From: Aquabacter spiritensis
GTDB lineage: Bacteria; Pseudomonadota; Alphaproteobacteria; Rhizobiales; Xanthobacteraceae
DNA length: 64,000 bases
Reading direction: 5' to 3'
NCBI RefSeq assembly: GCF_004346185.1
Contig: NZ_SMAI01000004.1
Coordinates: forward strand, 1-64,000
Both the position numbers and the translations under genes were made by a program. The notes under the pieces were generated by a model, which saw only the letters and a program-made list of their open reading frames with translations, had not been told where the DNA came from and searched no databases. Positions within the stretch are counted from its first letter, which is position 1. Each line of letters begins with the position of its first letter. This document shows, one piece after another, positions 27,002 to 35,012 of the stretch.

Positions 27002-29202
27002 GACGGGTCCCCCGCGCGCAGGGTGAGCACGGCGTCGAGGGCGATGGCGCCCGCGCCGCGCGGGCGCACCAGGAACGGATTGATGTCGAGGCTTTCGATC
27101 CGGTCGGCATGGGCGGCGGCGAAGCGGGACAGGTCGCTCAGCGCCTGGGCGAGGGCCTCCAGATCGGCCGGCGGCCGGCCGCGCACGCCGTCGAGCAACG
27201 CGGCGCCGCGGATCTGCCGGATCATGTCGATGGCCTCCGCCGGGCCGAATGGCGCGCGCCGCAGCGCGACGTCCTGGAGCAGCTCGACCAGGATGCCGCC
27301 GAGGCCGAACATCACGATCGGACCGAAGATCGGGTCGACCTGCACCCCGAGAATGGTCTCCACCCCGTCGCGGGTATCGATCATCGGCGCCACGAGGCAG
27401 CCCTCGATCCGCGCGTCCGGCGCATGGGCGCGGCCGGCGGCGAGGATGCGCGCGGCGGCGTCCCGCACGGCCTGTTCGGAGTGCAGATCGAGCGCCACGC
27501 CGCCCATGTCGGTCTTGTGGAGGATGTCGGGAGACAGGATCTTCACGACAACGGGAAAGCCGATCTCCCGCGCCGCCTGGACGGCGGCTTCCGGATCGGC
27601 GGCCGCGCGGGCCTCGGGCACCGGCAGGCCGGCCATGCCGAGCAGCCGCAAGGCGCCGCGTTCGTCGAGGACAGTGTCGGGGAGGGGGAGCTGTGCCATG
27701 GCGGGCGGTGGCGCCCTCAAATCAGGCGACGTGGAGAGCCGCGCCATGATCGCGGCGGTCCGCACGGCGCTGTCCGGCTCGGTGAAGACTAGGCATCCGC
27801 AGGCCTCGTAGGCGCGGCGGACCGCTGGCGTAACGGCGCCCGAAATCGCGATATAAACGTCGGGGTGACGGTCGCGAACCTGCTGCCAGACCTTCTGGAT
27901 GCGAAGGCCGCTTTCGTCGGTATGCCCGGCGCCGGCATTGAAGCAGACGATGCTGCCATAATCGTGCTCGGCGAGCACCACCTCGACCATCTCGGCGAAC
28001 CGGCCGAGATCGCCAATCATCTGGCCCGTCACGTCGACCGGATTTCGGGTGCCGGCGAAGGGGACGATCGCGCGGATTCGGTCCTGGGCCTCCGGGCCGA
28101 GCGGCGCGGGATCGAGACCTCCGGACACCGCCTCGTCTGCCATCATCACCCCGACTCCCCCCGAGACGGTGATGAGGCCGATCGTCTTGTTCTTGGGGCT
28201 GCGCCCGACGGCATAGGCGTAGCCCAGCTCGAACCATTCGGCGACGCTGCGTGCCCGGTAGGCGCCGTATTGGGCGAGCACCGCGTCATAGACCGCGTCC
28301 GAACCGGCGAGCGAGGCGGTATGCGAGGCGGCCGCCTCGGCGCCGATCGCGGTGCGGCCCACCTTCAGGGCGATGACGGGCTTGCCTGCGGCGCGGGCCT
28401 GCTCCAGCGCCGCGATCAGCCGCGGGCCGCTCCGCGCGCCCTCCATGTAAACCAGGATCACCCGGGTCCGCGGATCCTCCGCGAGATAGGCGATGCCGTC
28501 CGCCACATCGACATCCACCTCGTTGCCGGTCGTGATCCAGCAACTGAAGGACAGGCCGCGATCCTGGGCGAGGTTCGCGACATAGCCGCCGAACGCGCCC
28601 GACTGGCTGACGAGGCCGATCGCCCCGCCCGTGGGAAAGCGCGGCCGGAAGAAGGGGCAGAAGCTCGCCACCAGTCCGGCATCGATATTGGCGATGCCGA
28701 GGGTGTTGGGGCCGAGGATGCGCATGCCGGTGCGGCGCGCGAGATCGGCCATGGCCGCTTGGGCGGCCAAGCCATCGGCGCCGATTTCGGCAAAGCCCGA
28801 GCTGAACACCACGGCGGCACGGGTGCCGCGGGCGGCACAGGCCTCGAGCGCGTGAAGCACGCCGGCGGCCGGGATCGCGACGATGGCGAGATCCACCGGT
28901 TCGGGGATCGCCGCGATATCGGGGACCGCGCGATAGCCGGAAATCTCCTCCGCCTTCGGGTTGACCGGGAAGACCGCGCCGGGAAACCCATATTCGCGCA
29001 GCATCGCGACCGGGATCGCGCCGATCTTTCCGGGCGTTCCGGATGCCCCCACGATCGCGACCGAGCGCGGGGTCAGCAATGGCGCGAGCGATGTCGTCTC
29101 GATGTTCGCCGCCGGGCCGATGCCGGGCGCCGATGCGGCGAATTCGGGAGCGAACGCGCCGGGGCGGGCAGGGGAGGCGCCGAAAAGCGACATGCGGAAC
29201 AC
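26998..29202 (-). CDS. Acetate-CoA ligase family protein (ADP-forming, fused subunits)
   Basis: A 734-residue acyl-CoA synthetase of the NDP-forming type. The order is a CoA-binding Rossmann domain (VAIVGASGTPGKIGAIPVAM), succinyl-CoA-ligase-like domains with GLVSQSGAFGGYVANLAQDR, then an ATP-grasp domain (LRLLGMAGLPVPEARAAADP and FPVVVKILSPDILHKTDMGG). It would activate a carboxylic acid to its CoA thioester, the entry step for the neighbouring dehydrogenase and crotonase. The start may be Met1 at 29202 or Met4 at 29193. A large palindrome lies 32 bp upstream. Confidence 0.9.
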   Translation of the reverse strand: MFRMSLFGASPARPGAFAPEFAASAPGIGPAANIETTSLAPLLTPRSVAIVGASGTPGKIGAIPVAMLREYGFPGAVFPVNPKAEEISGYRAVPDIAAIPEPVDLAIVAIPAAGVLHALEACAARGTRAAVVFSSGFAEIGADGLAAQAAMADLARRTGMRILGPNTLGIANIDAGLVASFCPFFRPRFPTGGAIGLVSQSGAFGGYVANLAQDRGLSFSCWITTGNEVDVDVADGIAYLAEDPRTRVILVYMEGARSGPRLIAALEQARAAGKPVIALKVGRTAIGAEAAASHTASLAGSDAVYDAVLAQYGAYRARSVAEWFELGYAYAVGRSPKNKTIGLITVSGGVGVMMADEAVSGGLDPAPLGPEAQDRIRAIVPFAGTRNPVDVTGQMIGDLGRFAEMVEVVLAEHDYGSIVCFNAGAGHTDESGLRIQKVWQQVRDRHPDVYIAISGAVTPAVRRAYEACGCLVFTEPDSAVRTAAIMARLSTSPDLRAPPPAMAQLPLPDTVLDERGALRLLGMAGLPVPEARAAADPEAAVQAAREIGFPVVVKILSPDILHKTDMGGVALDLHSEQAVRDAAARILAAGRAHAPDARIEGCLVAPMIDTRDGVETILGVQVDPIFGPIVMFGLGGILVELLQDVALRRAPFGPAEAIDMIRQIRGAALLDGVRGRPPADLEALAQALSDLSRFAAAHADRIESLDINPFLVRPRGAGAIALDAVLTLRAGDPS

Positions 29203-29233
29203 CGATCACAACGAGGCGGGCACGCGGGCGTGC

Positions 29234-29271
29234 ACAGGAGAATTTAATACAGTCGAATTAAATTCTCCTGT
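29234..29271. promoter_or_regulatory. Perfect 15-bp-arm palindrome upstream of the acyl-CoA ligase operon
   Basis: ACAGGAGAATTTAAT (29234-29248) and ATTAAATTCTCCTGT (29257-29271) are exact inverted copies around the 8-nt spacer ACAGTCGA. It lies 32 bp before the ligase start and 48 bp after the end of the ABC transporter gene. No T run follows on either strand, so an operator is more likely than a terminator. Its ATTTAAT/ATTAAAT core resembles the repeat before the TetR and Bug genes. Confidence 0.65.
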
Positions 29272-29319
29272 CAACGGTGCCGCCCCCGGCCTGTCCGCAC
29301 CCCCCGGCCGTGGCCGCGC

Positions 29320-31041
29320 TCAGTCCGCGAACTGGGTGCTGTAGAGGCGGGAATAGACGCCGCCCCGCTGCAGCAGATCGAGATGGCCGCCTTGTTCGAC
29401 GATTCCGGCCTTCGTCACCACCACGATGCGGTGCGCGTTGCGGATCGTCGACAGGCGATGGGCGATGACGAGGCTGGTGCGTCCTTCGGACAAGGCGGCG
29501 AGCGACCGCTGGATCTCGCGCTCCGTCTCGCTGTCGAGCGCGGAGGTCGCCTCGTCGAGGATCAGGATCGGCGGGTCCTTCAAGAACATGCGGGCGATGG
29601 CGAGCCGCTGCTTCTGGCCGCCCGAAAGCTTGACCCCCCGCTCGCCGATCCGGGTGTCGAGGCCCGCCGGAAGGCCGGCGATCATCTCCTCCAGATGCGC
29701 CCGGCCGGCGGCGGCGCCGATCTCCGCGTCGCTGGCGCCCAGTCGGCCATAGGCGATGTTCTCGCGGATCGTGCCGCTGAACAGGAAGACGTCCTGCTGC
29801 ACGATGCCGATCCGGCGGCGCAGCGAAGACAGGCTCACGTCGCGGATGTCGTGGCCGTCGATTGTGATGCGGCCGGCGGTCGGCTCGTAAAAGCGCGGGA
29901 GAAGGGAACAGATCGTGGTCTTGCCGGCCCCGGATGGTCCGACGAAGGCGACCGTCTCGCCGGCGCGGATGGTCAGGTCGATGTCGCGCAGGACGGGCTG
30001 GCCCCTGCCATAGGCGAAGCTCACCTTCTCATAGCGGATTTCGCCGGCCACCGCGTCCAGCGCCTGGGCGCCGGGCCGGTCGGCGATGTCGGGGGCGACG
30101 GCGAGGAAATCGAGATAGGAGCGGAAGCCGGCGATCCCCTTGGGGTAAATCTCCACCACCGCGGTGATCTTCTCGATGGGGCGGAAGAACACGCCCACCA
30201 GAAGAAGAAAGCTGACGAAGCCGCCATTGCTCAACTCGCCCCGGATCACGAACCAGGTCCCGGCCACCATGACGATCACCTGGGTCAGCCGCATGCCGAG
30301 ATAGTTGAGCGAAGCATTCGCGGCCATGATCCGGTAGGCCGCGAGCTTCGTCGTTCTGTAGAGCGCATTGTCGCGCGCGAACAATTCCCGCTCGTGGTCT
30401 TCATTGGCAAAGGCTTGAACAACGCGAATACCGCCGACATTCTCCTCGATACGGGCATTGAAGGCCCCGACCCGGCCGAACAAGGCGCGGAAATTCTCCG
30501 TCATATGCCGCCCGTAATGGCTGGTCGCCCATCCGACCAGGGGGACGATCGCCCCGGTGATGAGCGCCAGCGGCACATTGACCGTCAGCATCAGCAGAAA
30601 GGCGCCGATAAAGGTCATGATGGCCAGGAAGACGTCCTCGGGCCCGTGATGGGCGACCTCGCCGACCTCCTCCAGATTCTTGGTCAGCCGGGCCACGAGG
30701 TGGCCGGTTTTCTCGTTGTCGAAGAAGGAGAAAGACAGTTTCTGGACATGGTCGAAGGCGCGCCGCCGCATCTCGGTTTCGATGTTGATGCCGAGCATGT
30801 GGCCCCAATAGGTGACCACCGCCATCAGTCCGGTATTGAGGAGATAGATGACGAGAAGCCCGGCGGCGGCGAGGACGATGAGGTCCCAATCCTGGGCCGG
30901 CAGCAAGTGGTCGACGAACAGCTTCACCGCCATCGGGAAGCCGAGCTCCAGCAGCCCCGACACGATGGCGCAGGAAAAATCCAGGATAAACAGCCATTTA
31001 TACGGGGCGTAATAGGCGAAGAAACGGCGGAGCAGGGGCAT
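29320..31041 (-). CDS. Exporter-fold ABC transporter (fused permease-ATPase)
   Basis: A 573-residue half-transporter with six N-terminal helices and a C-terminal ATPase. Walker A is FVGPSGAGKTTICSLLPRFY, the Q loop is VQQDVFLFSGTIRENIAYG, the signature is KLSGGQKQRLAIARM, and Walker B is ILILDEATSALDSETE. It would work as a homodimer. It is the last gene of the iron-uptake operon, 17 bp after the SIP reductase gene. It may export a siderophore or, like mycobacterial IrtAB, import one together with SIP-linked reduction. Confidence 0.9.
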   Translation of the reverse strand: MPLLRRFFAYYAPYKWLFILDFSCAIVSGLLELGFPMAVKLFVDHLLPAQDWDLIVLAAAGLLVIYLLNTGLMAVVTYWGHMLGINIETEMRRRAFDHVQKLSFSFFDNEKTGHLVARLTKNLEEVGEVAHHGPEDVFLAIMTFIGAFLLMLTVNVPLALITGAIVPLVGWATSHYGRHMTENFRALFGRVGAFNARIEENVGGIRVVQAFANEDHERELFARDNALYRTTKLAAYRIMAANASLNYLGMRLTQVIVMVAGTWFVIRGELSNGGFVSFLLLVGVFFRPIEKITAVVEIYPKGIAGFRSYLDFLAVAPDIADRPGAQALDAVAGEIRYEKVSFAYGRGQPVLRDIDLTIRAGETVAFVGPSGAGKTTICSLLPRFYEPTAGRITIDGHDIRDVSLSSLRRRIGIVQQDVFLFSGTIRENIAYGRLGASDAEIGAAAGRAHLEEMIAGLPAGLDTRIGERGVKLSGGQKQRLAIARMFLKDPPILILDEATSALDSETEREIQRSLAALSEGRTSLVIAHRLSTIRNAHRIVVVTKAGIVEQGGHLDLLQRGGVYSRLYSTQFAD

Positions 31042-31058
31042 CTAAAACACTTATTAGC

Positions 31059-32132
31059 TCAAGCGGCGAGATCGACGCCTTGATGGCCCAGCCGCCAATA
31101 GGCCGCAACCGTCTGGCGGGTTCGGAGCAGTCCTTCCTGCGCGAGGCGGGCGCGCAGGGCGCGGGCGGCGGCCTGCTCGCAGCCGATCCAGGCCGAGGCG
31201 GCGGCGCGGTCGGCGGGCCAGTCCAGCGCGGCGACGGCTCGGAGGAGGAGATCGGTGGTGCCGGCGGGCGCGCCGCCGCGGTGCAGCCAGCGCAGATCGA
31301 GCCGGGCGGGCGAGGCGAGGGGCTGCTCTTCCGCCGCATCGGCGACCTCGATGCGCACGACGGCCTGCGCCGTCGCGGGCAGCAGTGGCAGCATGCGGGC
31401 GATGGCGGGAAGGGCGGTCTCGTCGCCGGCGAAGAGAACCCAATCGGCCGCCTCCGGCAGCGCGCCGCCCGGGCCGAGCAGGCCGACGCGGGCACCGGGG
31501 CGGACCGTGCGCGCCCAATCCGAACCCGGTGCCGTTCCGGCGTGCAGCACCACGTCGATGGCGAGTTCGCCGCGGTCCGGATCGACCGCCCGCACGGTAT
31601 AGACGCGCGGCGTCAGCCCATCCGCGCCGCTCGGCCAGACGGTCCGGCCGTCGGAGGCGCAATGCGGCCAGACCGGCGGGCGCCCTGCAGGCGGGATGAG
31701 GACGCGGACATGCAGGCCGCCGGTGGCGAAATGCGCCGCATCGCCCGCCAGCACCACGCGGCGCATGCGCGGCGTGATGGTCGCGGCGTCGACCACCGTC
31801 ATCTCGCGAAAATAAGGAATGTCGCGCCGGCCGGCATCGTGGCCCTGCCAGGCGAAGGACGGGAGGTCGGTCCCGGCGCAGCCCGCCACGTGCTCGGCGA
31901 CCGCCATCTTCAGCACCGAAAGCTGCGCCTCCGACCCGCCCGCGACACGAACCAGCAGGCTCCCGGGTTCGGGACGCAGCTCCACGCGGCCGAGTCGGCC
32001 TTCCAGAACGGCGCCCCCGCCGTCCAGCGCCGTCAGGCGGGCGTGCGGGGCGAAACGGGCGCGCAGCGTGTCCAGCATGCCGGCGGGATCGGCGAGGGGA
32101 ATGCGGGCAGAAGCCCGGAGGGGAGCATTCAT
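31059..32132 (-). CDS. Siderophore-interacting protein (SIP) with N-terminal DUF2218-like domain
   Basis: A 357-residue cytoplasmic ferric-siderophore reductase. About 100 N-terminal residues (MLDTLRARFAPHARLTALDG to KMAVAEHVAG) resemble DUF2218. Then comes the FAD-binding domain with RDIPYFREMTVVDAATITPR and the flavin motif PRVYTVRAVD, and the C-terminal SIP domain (VLFAGDETALPAIARMLPLL, SAWIGCEQAAARALR). It would reduce Fe(III) from an imported siderophore with NAD(P)H. Its start lies 4 bp after the permease stop. Confidence 0.88.
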   Translation of the reverse strand: MNAPLRASARIPLADPAGMLDTLRARFAPHARLTALDGGGAVLEGRLGRVELRPEPGSLLVRVAGGSEAQLSVLKMAVAEHVAGCAGTDLPSFAWQGHDAGRRDIPYFREMTVVDAATITPRMRRVVLAGDAAHFATGGLHVRVLIPPAGRPPVWPHCASDGRTVWPSGADGLTPRVYTVRAVDPDRGELAIDVVLHAGTAPGSDWARTVRPGARVGLLGPGGALPEAADWVLFAGDETALPAIARMLPLLPATAQAVVRIEVADAAEEQPLASPARLDLRWLHRGGAPAGTTDLLLRAVAALDWPADRAAASAWIGCEQAAARALRARLAQEGLLRTRQTVAAYWRLGHQGVDLAA

Positions 32133-32136
32133 CGCG

Positions 32137-34119
32137 TCATCCTCGGTGCGCGGGGCCGCGCTGCAGGAGCCAGATGAGATAGGGGCCGCCCACCAAAGCG
32201 GCGAACAGCCCGACGGGGATCTGATAGGGAAAGGCGAGCGTGCGGCCGAGCCAGTCGGCCAGGATCAGCACGTTCGCGCCGATGAGCGCGGCGGCGGCGA
32301 GAAACACCGTGCCGCCGGCAAAACCCAGGAGCCGGGCGAGGTGCGGCCCGAGGAGGCCGACGAGGCTCAGCGGCCCGACGAAGAAGGTGGCGACCGCCGT
32401 CATGAGCGCCGCGAGGACGCAGAGCGCCAGACGGGCCGCGGTGAGGGGCAGTCCCACGCCGCGGCTCACCGCGGAGCCGAGTGGCAGAATGTCGATCCAG
32501 CGGGCGAGCAGCGGCAAAGGCGCGAGCAGAACGAGCGCGGCCAGCGCCATCGCCACCGCTTCCGGCGGACCGACCTTGTCGGTGGAGCCCGACATCCAGA
32601 CCAGCAGGCGAAAGGTGGTCCAGCCGCCCGCCGCGAACACGGCCGAGAGCACGGCGAGGCCCATGCAGCCGAGCGCAATGCCGGCCATCAGCAGGCGATC
32701 GGCGCCGAAGCCGGTCCACAGGCCGATCAGGAGGATCGCGAGGAGGGCGGCGAGCGCCCCCGCCGCGCTGCCGGCCATCAGGGTGGCGGTGCCGGGCGCG
32801 TCCGCCAGGAGCAGGACGGCGGCGAGGCCGACGCCGGCCCCCGCGCCGACGCCGAGGACTTCCGGCCCCGCCAGCGGATTGCCGGTCAGACGCTGCATCA
32901 GGCCGCCCGCCGCGCCGAGCAGCGCCCCCGCGCTCGCGGCGGCGACGATGCGCGGCAGACGGAACGGCAGGAGGTCGGCGAGCAGCGGGCTGCCGGCGAT
33001 CGCCCACCCGTCCAGGTCGCGCCCGACCAGGAGGACCACGGCGCCGACAAAGACGCCTCCCGCCAGCAGAAACGCCAAGGTGCGCCATGGCGCATGAAGT
33101 CTTTGGATCGGTGCCGCCGCCGCCAGGACCGGCGTCGTCGGCTTCAGTTTCGGCAACATCCAGAGCAGAAGCGGGCCGCCGAGAAGGCCGATGGCGGCGC
33201 CGGTCGGAACGAGGTCCCCGCCGGCGACCTGGATCAGTCCGTCCGCCAGCCACACGAGCAGGCTGCCGATCAGCGGCGCGGCCAGCAGGATCTGGCCCTG
33301 GGTGCGGGCGCCGCTCGCCCGGGCGAGCGCGGGCGCGGCGAGACCGACGAAGCCGATGATCCCGACCTGCGCGATGACACTCGCGGCCAGTCCTACCGCG
33401 ACACCGATCACGATGGCCCGGATGGCATGAAGCCGGACGCCGAGGCCGTGCGCACCGGCATCGTCCAGGGACAAAACGGCGAGCGGGCGAAGCAGCGCGG
33501 CGGCGGCGGCCGCGCCGAGGGCGAGCTGCACGGCGAGGGCCTGGGCGGCGTGCCAGCTCTGCTGGTGCAGCGATCCCGCGCCCCAGATGAAGACGGAGAG
33601 CACATATTCCCCCCGCGCCAGGATCAGCGCCGAACTCGCCGCCGCCGCCATCAGCGAGAGGGTCATGCCCGCGATCACCACCGTGATCGGGTCGAGCCCG
33701 CGCCGCCAGCTCATGGCGAGGACGAGCGCCACGGCCGCCACCCCGCCGGCAAAGGCGACGCCTTCGCGGGAGACGGCGAGAAGCCCCGGCGCGAAGGCGA
33801 GCGCGAGCGTCAAAGCGAGCTGCGCGCCCGAGGCGATGCCCAAGGTCGAGGGATCGGCGATCGGATTGCGCAACACCCTCTGCAGCAGCGCCCCGGCGAG
33901 GCCGAGCGCCGCCCCGGCGAGGAGCGCGGTGGCCGCCCGCGGCAGAAGGCTGTGCCAGAGGATGGCGGCGTGCAGACGCCGCACCGTGGCGGGGTCGCCG
34001 TCGATCGGGGGCAGGCGGACGAGGCCGGCCAGAAGCAGCGCGCACCCCAGCGCGAACAGTCCCGCCCAGGCCGGCAGCGAGCGGCGGAACGCGGACGCGA
34101 CCGGGACGGGATCAGTCAA
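32137..34119 (-). CDS. Fused FecCD-type (FhuB-like) siderophore ABC permease
   Basis: A 660-residue membrane protein with two tandem FecCD domains of about 330 residues each. In the first half GAALGLAGALLQRVLRNPIA with DPSTLGIASGAQL, and in the second half LLGAAGGLMQRLTGNPLAGP with EVLGVGAGAGVGLA, are the two copies of the permease signature. About 18-20 helices are expected. The fusion is the FhuB arrangement, so one polypeptide forms the whole channel. The start overlaps the upstream binding-protein gene by 8 bp. Confidence 0.92.
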   Translation of the reverse strand: MTDPVPVASAFRRSLPAWAGLFALGCALLLAGLVRLPPIDGDPATVRRLHAAILWHSLLPRAATALLAGAALGLAGALLQRVLRNPIADPSTLGIASGAQLALTLALAFAPGLLAVSREGVAFAGGVAAVALVLAMSWRRGLDPITVVIAGMTLSLMAAAASSALILARGEYVLSVFIWGAGSLHQQSWHAAQALAVQLALGAAAAAALLRPLAVLSLDDAGAHGLGVRLHAIRAIVIGVAVGLAASVIAQVGIIGFVGLAAPALARASGARTQGQILLAAPLIGSLLVWLADGLIQVAGGDLVPTGAAIGLLGGPLLLWMLPKLKPTTPVLAAAAPIQRLHAPWRTLAFLLAGGVFVGAVVLLVGRDLDGWAIAGSPLLADLLPFRLPRIVAAASAGALLGAAGGLMQRLTGNPLAGPEVLGVGAGAGVGLAAVLLLADAPGTATLMAGSAAGALAALLAILLIGLWTGFGADRLLMAGIALGCMGLAVLSAVFAAGGWTTFRLLVWMSGSTDKVGPPEAVAMALAALVLLAPLPLLARWIDILPLGSAVSRGVGLPLTAARLALCVLAALMTAVATFFVGPLSLVGLLGPHLARLLGFAGGTVFLAAAALIGANVLILADWLGRTLAFPYQIPVGLFAALVGGPYLIWLLQRGPAHRG

Positions 34120-34993
34120 AACGCGCCCCTGCGGGGTCGAGCAGGGCGGCGGACAACAGGCGCGCGAAGCGCTGCGCCGTCGGCAGCCCGCCGAACGGAT
34201 TCATCGCGCCGAGCTGGAGGACGCGCCCCGCTTGCACGCTCGGAAACGCGGCCCACATCGCGCTCTCCGGCAGGAGACGCCGGGCATCCGGCGGCACCGG
34301 CGGCAGCACCACGATCCAGGCCTCGGGAAAGCGCGCCAGCGCCTCGATGCCGATCGGCGCGGAGGCGGAATAGAAGGTGCGCGCGCGCCAGGCATTGGTG
34401 CGGCCGAGCCGGGCCAGAACTTCGCCGAACATGCTGTCCGGGCCGAACACGCGGAAATGCCGGGCATCGCCGAGATTGACGACGATGAGCGGCCGGTCCT
34501 CCACCCGTTTCAGGTCGTCGCGGGCGCGCTCGATCCCGGCATGGGTCGCCGCGATGAGATCGCGCGCGGCGCCTTCGCGTCCCGTGGCGGTGCCGAGGCG
34601 CCGCGCCGCGTCCTCGGCGCGGGCGAACGGCGGATCGCCGCGCGCATAGACCGAGATCGTCTCGACCGGCGCGATGCGGCGCAGCTTCGGCTCCATCTCG
34701 GCATAATAATTCGAGCTGAAGATGAGGCTCGGCCGGGCGAGGCGCAGGGCCTCGAAGCTCGGCGTGCCGCGCAGGCCGATATCCACCACGCGCGGCGGCA
34801 CCGGCGGCTCCACCGCGACGGCGCGGAACAGAACGAGTTCGGCGGCCGCGACCGGCGTGACGCCCATGGCGAGCAGGGTTTCCAGCAGCGCCCAATCGAG
34901 CGTGGCGAAGCGCGGCGCCTCGGACCCGGCGCCGCGCACCCCGAGCCCGAGCGCCGCGGCGGCGAGAAGGCCGCGCCGCGTGAGACGGGTCAT
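34112..34993 (-). CDS. Iron-siderophore ABC transporter substrate-binding protein
   Basis: A 293-residue FhuD-like periplasmic protein. It has a twin-arginine-type signal (TRLTRRGLLAAAALGLGVRG), then FATLDWALLETLLAMGVTPV, the usual type III binding-protein entry, and DIGLRGTPSFEALRLARPSL. A single long helix would join the two lobes. The start at 34993 gives the RR signal at the N-terminus; the open frame extends further only as antisense over the TonB receptor gene. It overlaps the permease gene by 8 bp. Confidence 0.9.
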   Translation of the reverse strand: MTRLTRRGLLAAAALGLGVRGAGSEAPRFATLDWALLETLLAMGVTPVAAAELVLFRAVAVEPPVPPRVVDIGLRGTPSFEALRLARPSLIFSSNYYAEMEPKLRRIAPVETISVYARGDPPFARAEDAARRLGTATGREGAARDLIAATHAGIERARDDLKRVEDRPLIVVNLGDARHFRVFGPDSMFGEVLARLGRTNAWRARTFYSASAPIGIEALARFPEAWIVVLPPVPPDARRLLPESAMWAAFPSVQAGRVLQLGAMNPFGGLPTAQRFARLLSAALLDPAGARFD

Positions 34994-35012
34994 CGCCGCC
35001 CCGCCGCCAGGC

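Noticed and set aside
29234-29271. Rho-independent terminator of the ABC transporter gene
   Set aside because: The stem is AT-rich and not followed by a T run on the minus strand; an operator fits better, though a terminator role is not excluded.
31819-34479. Plus-strand ORF of 886 residues
   Set aside because: Antisense to the fused FecCD permease, with the Arg/Gly/Glu-rich composition typical of the reverse strand of a membrane-protein gene.
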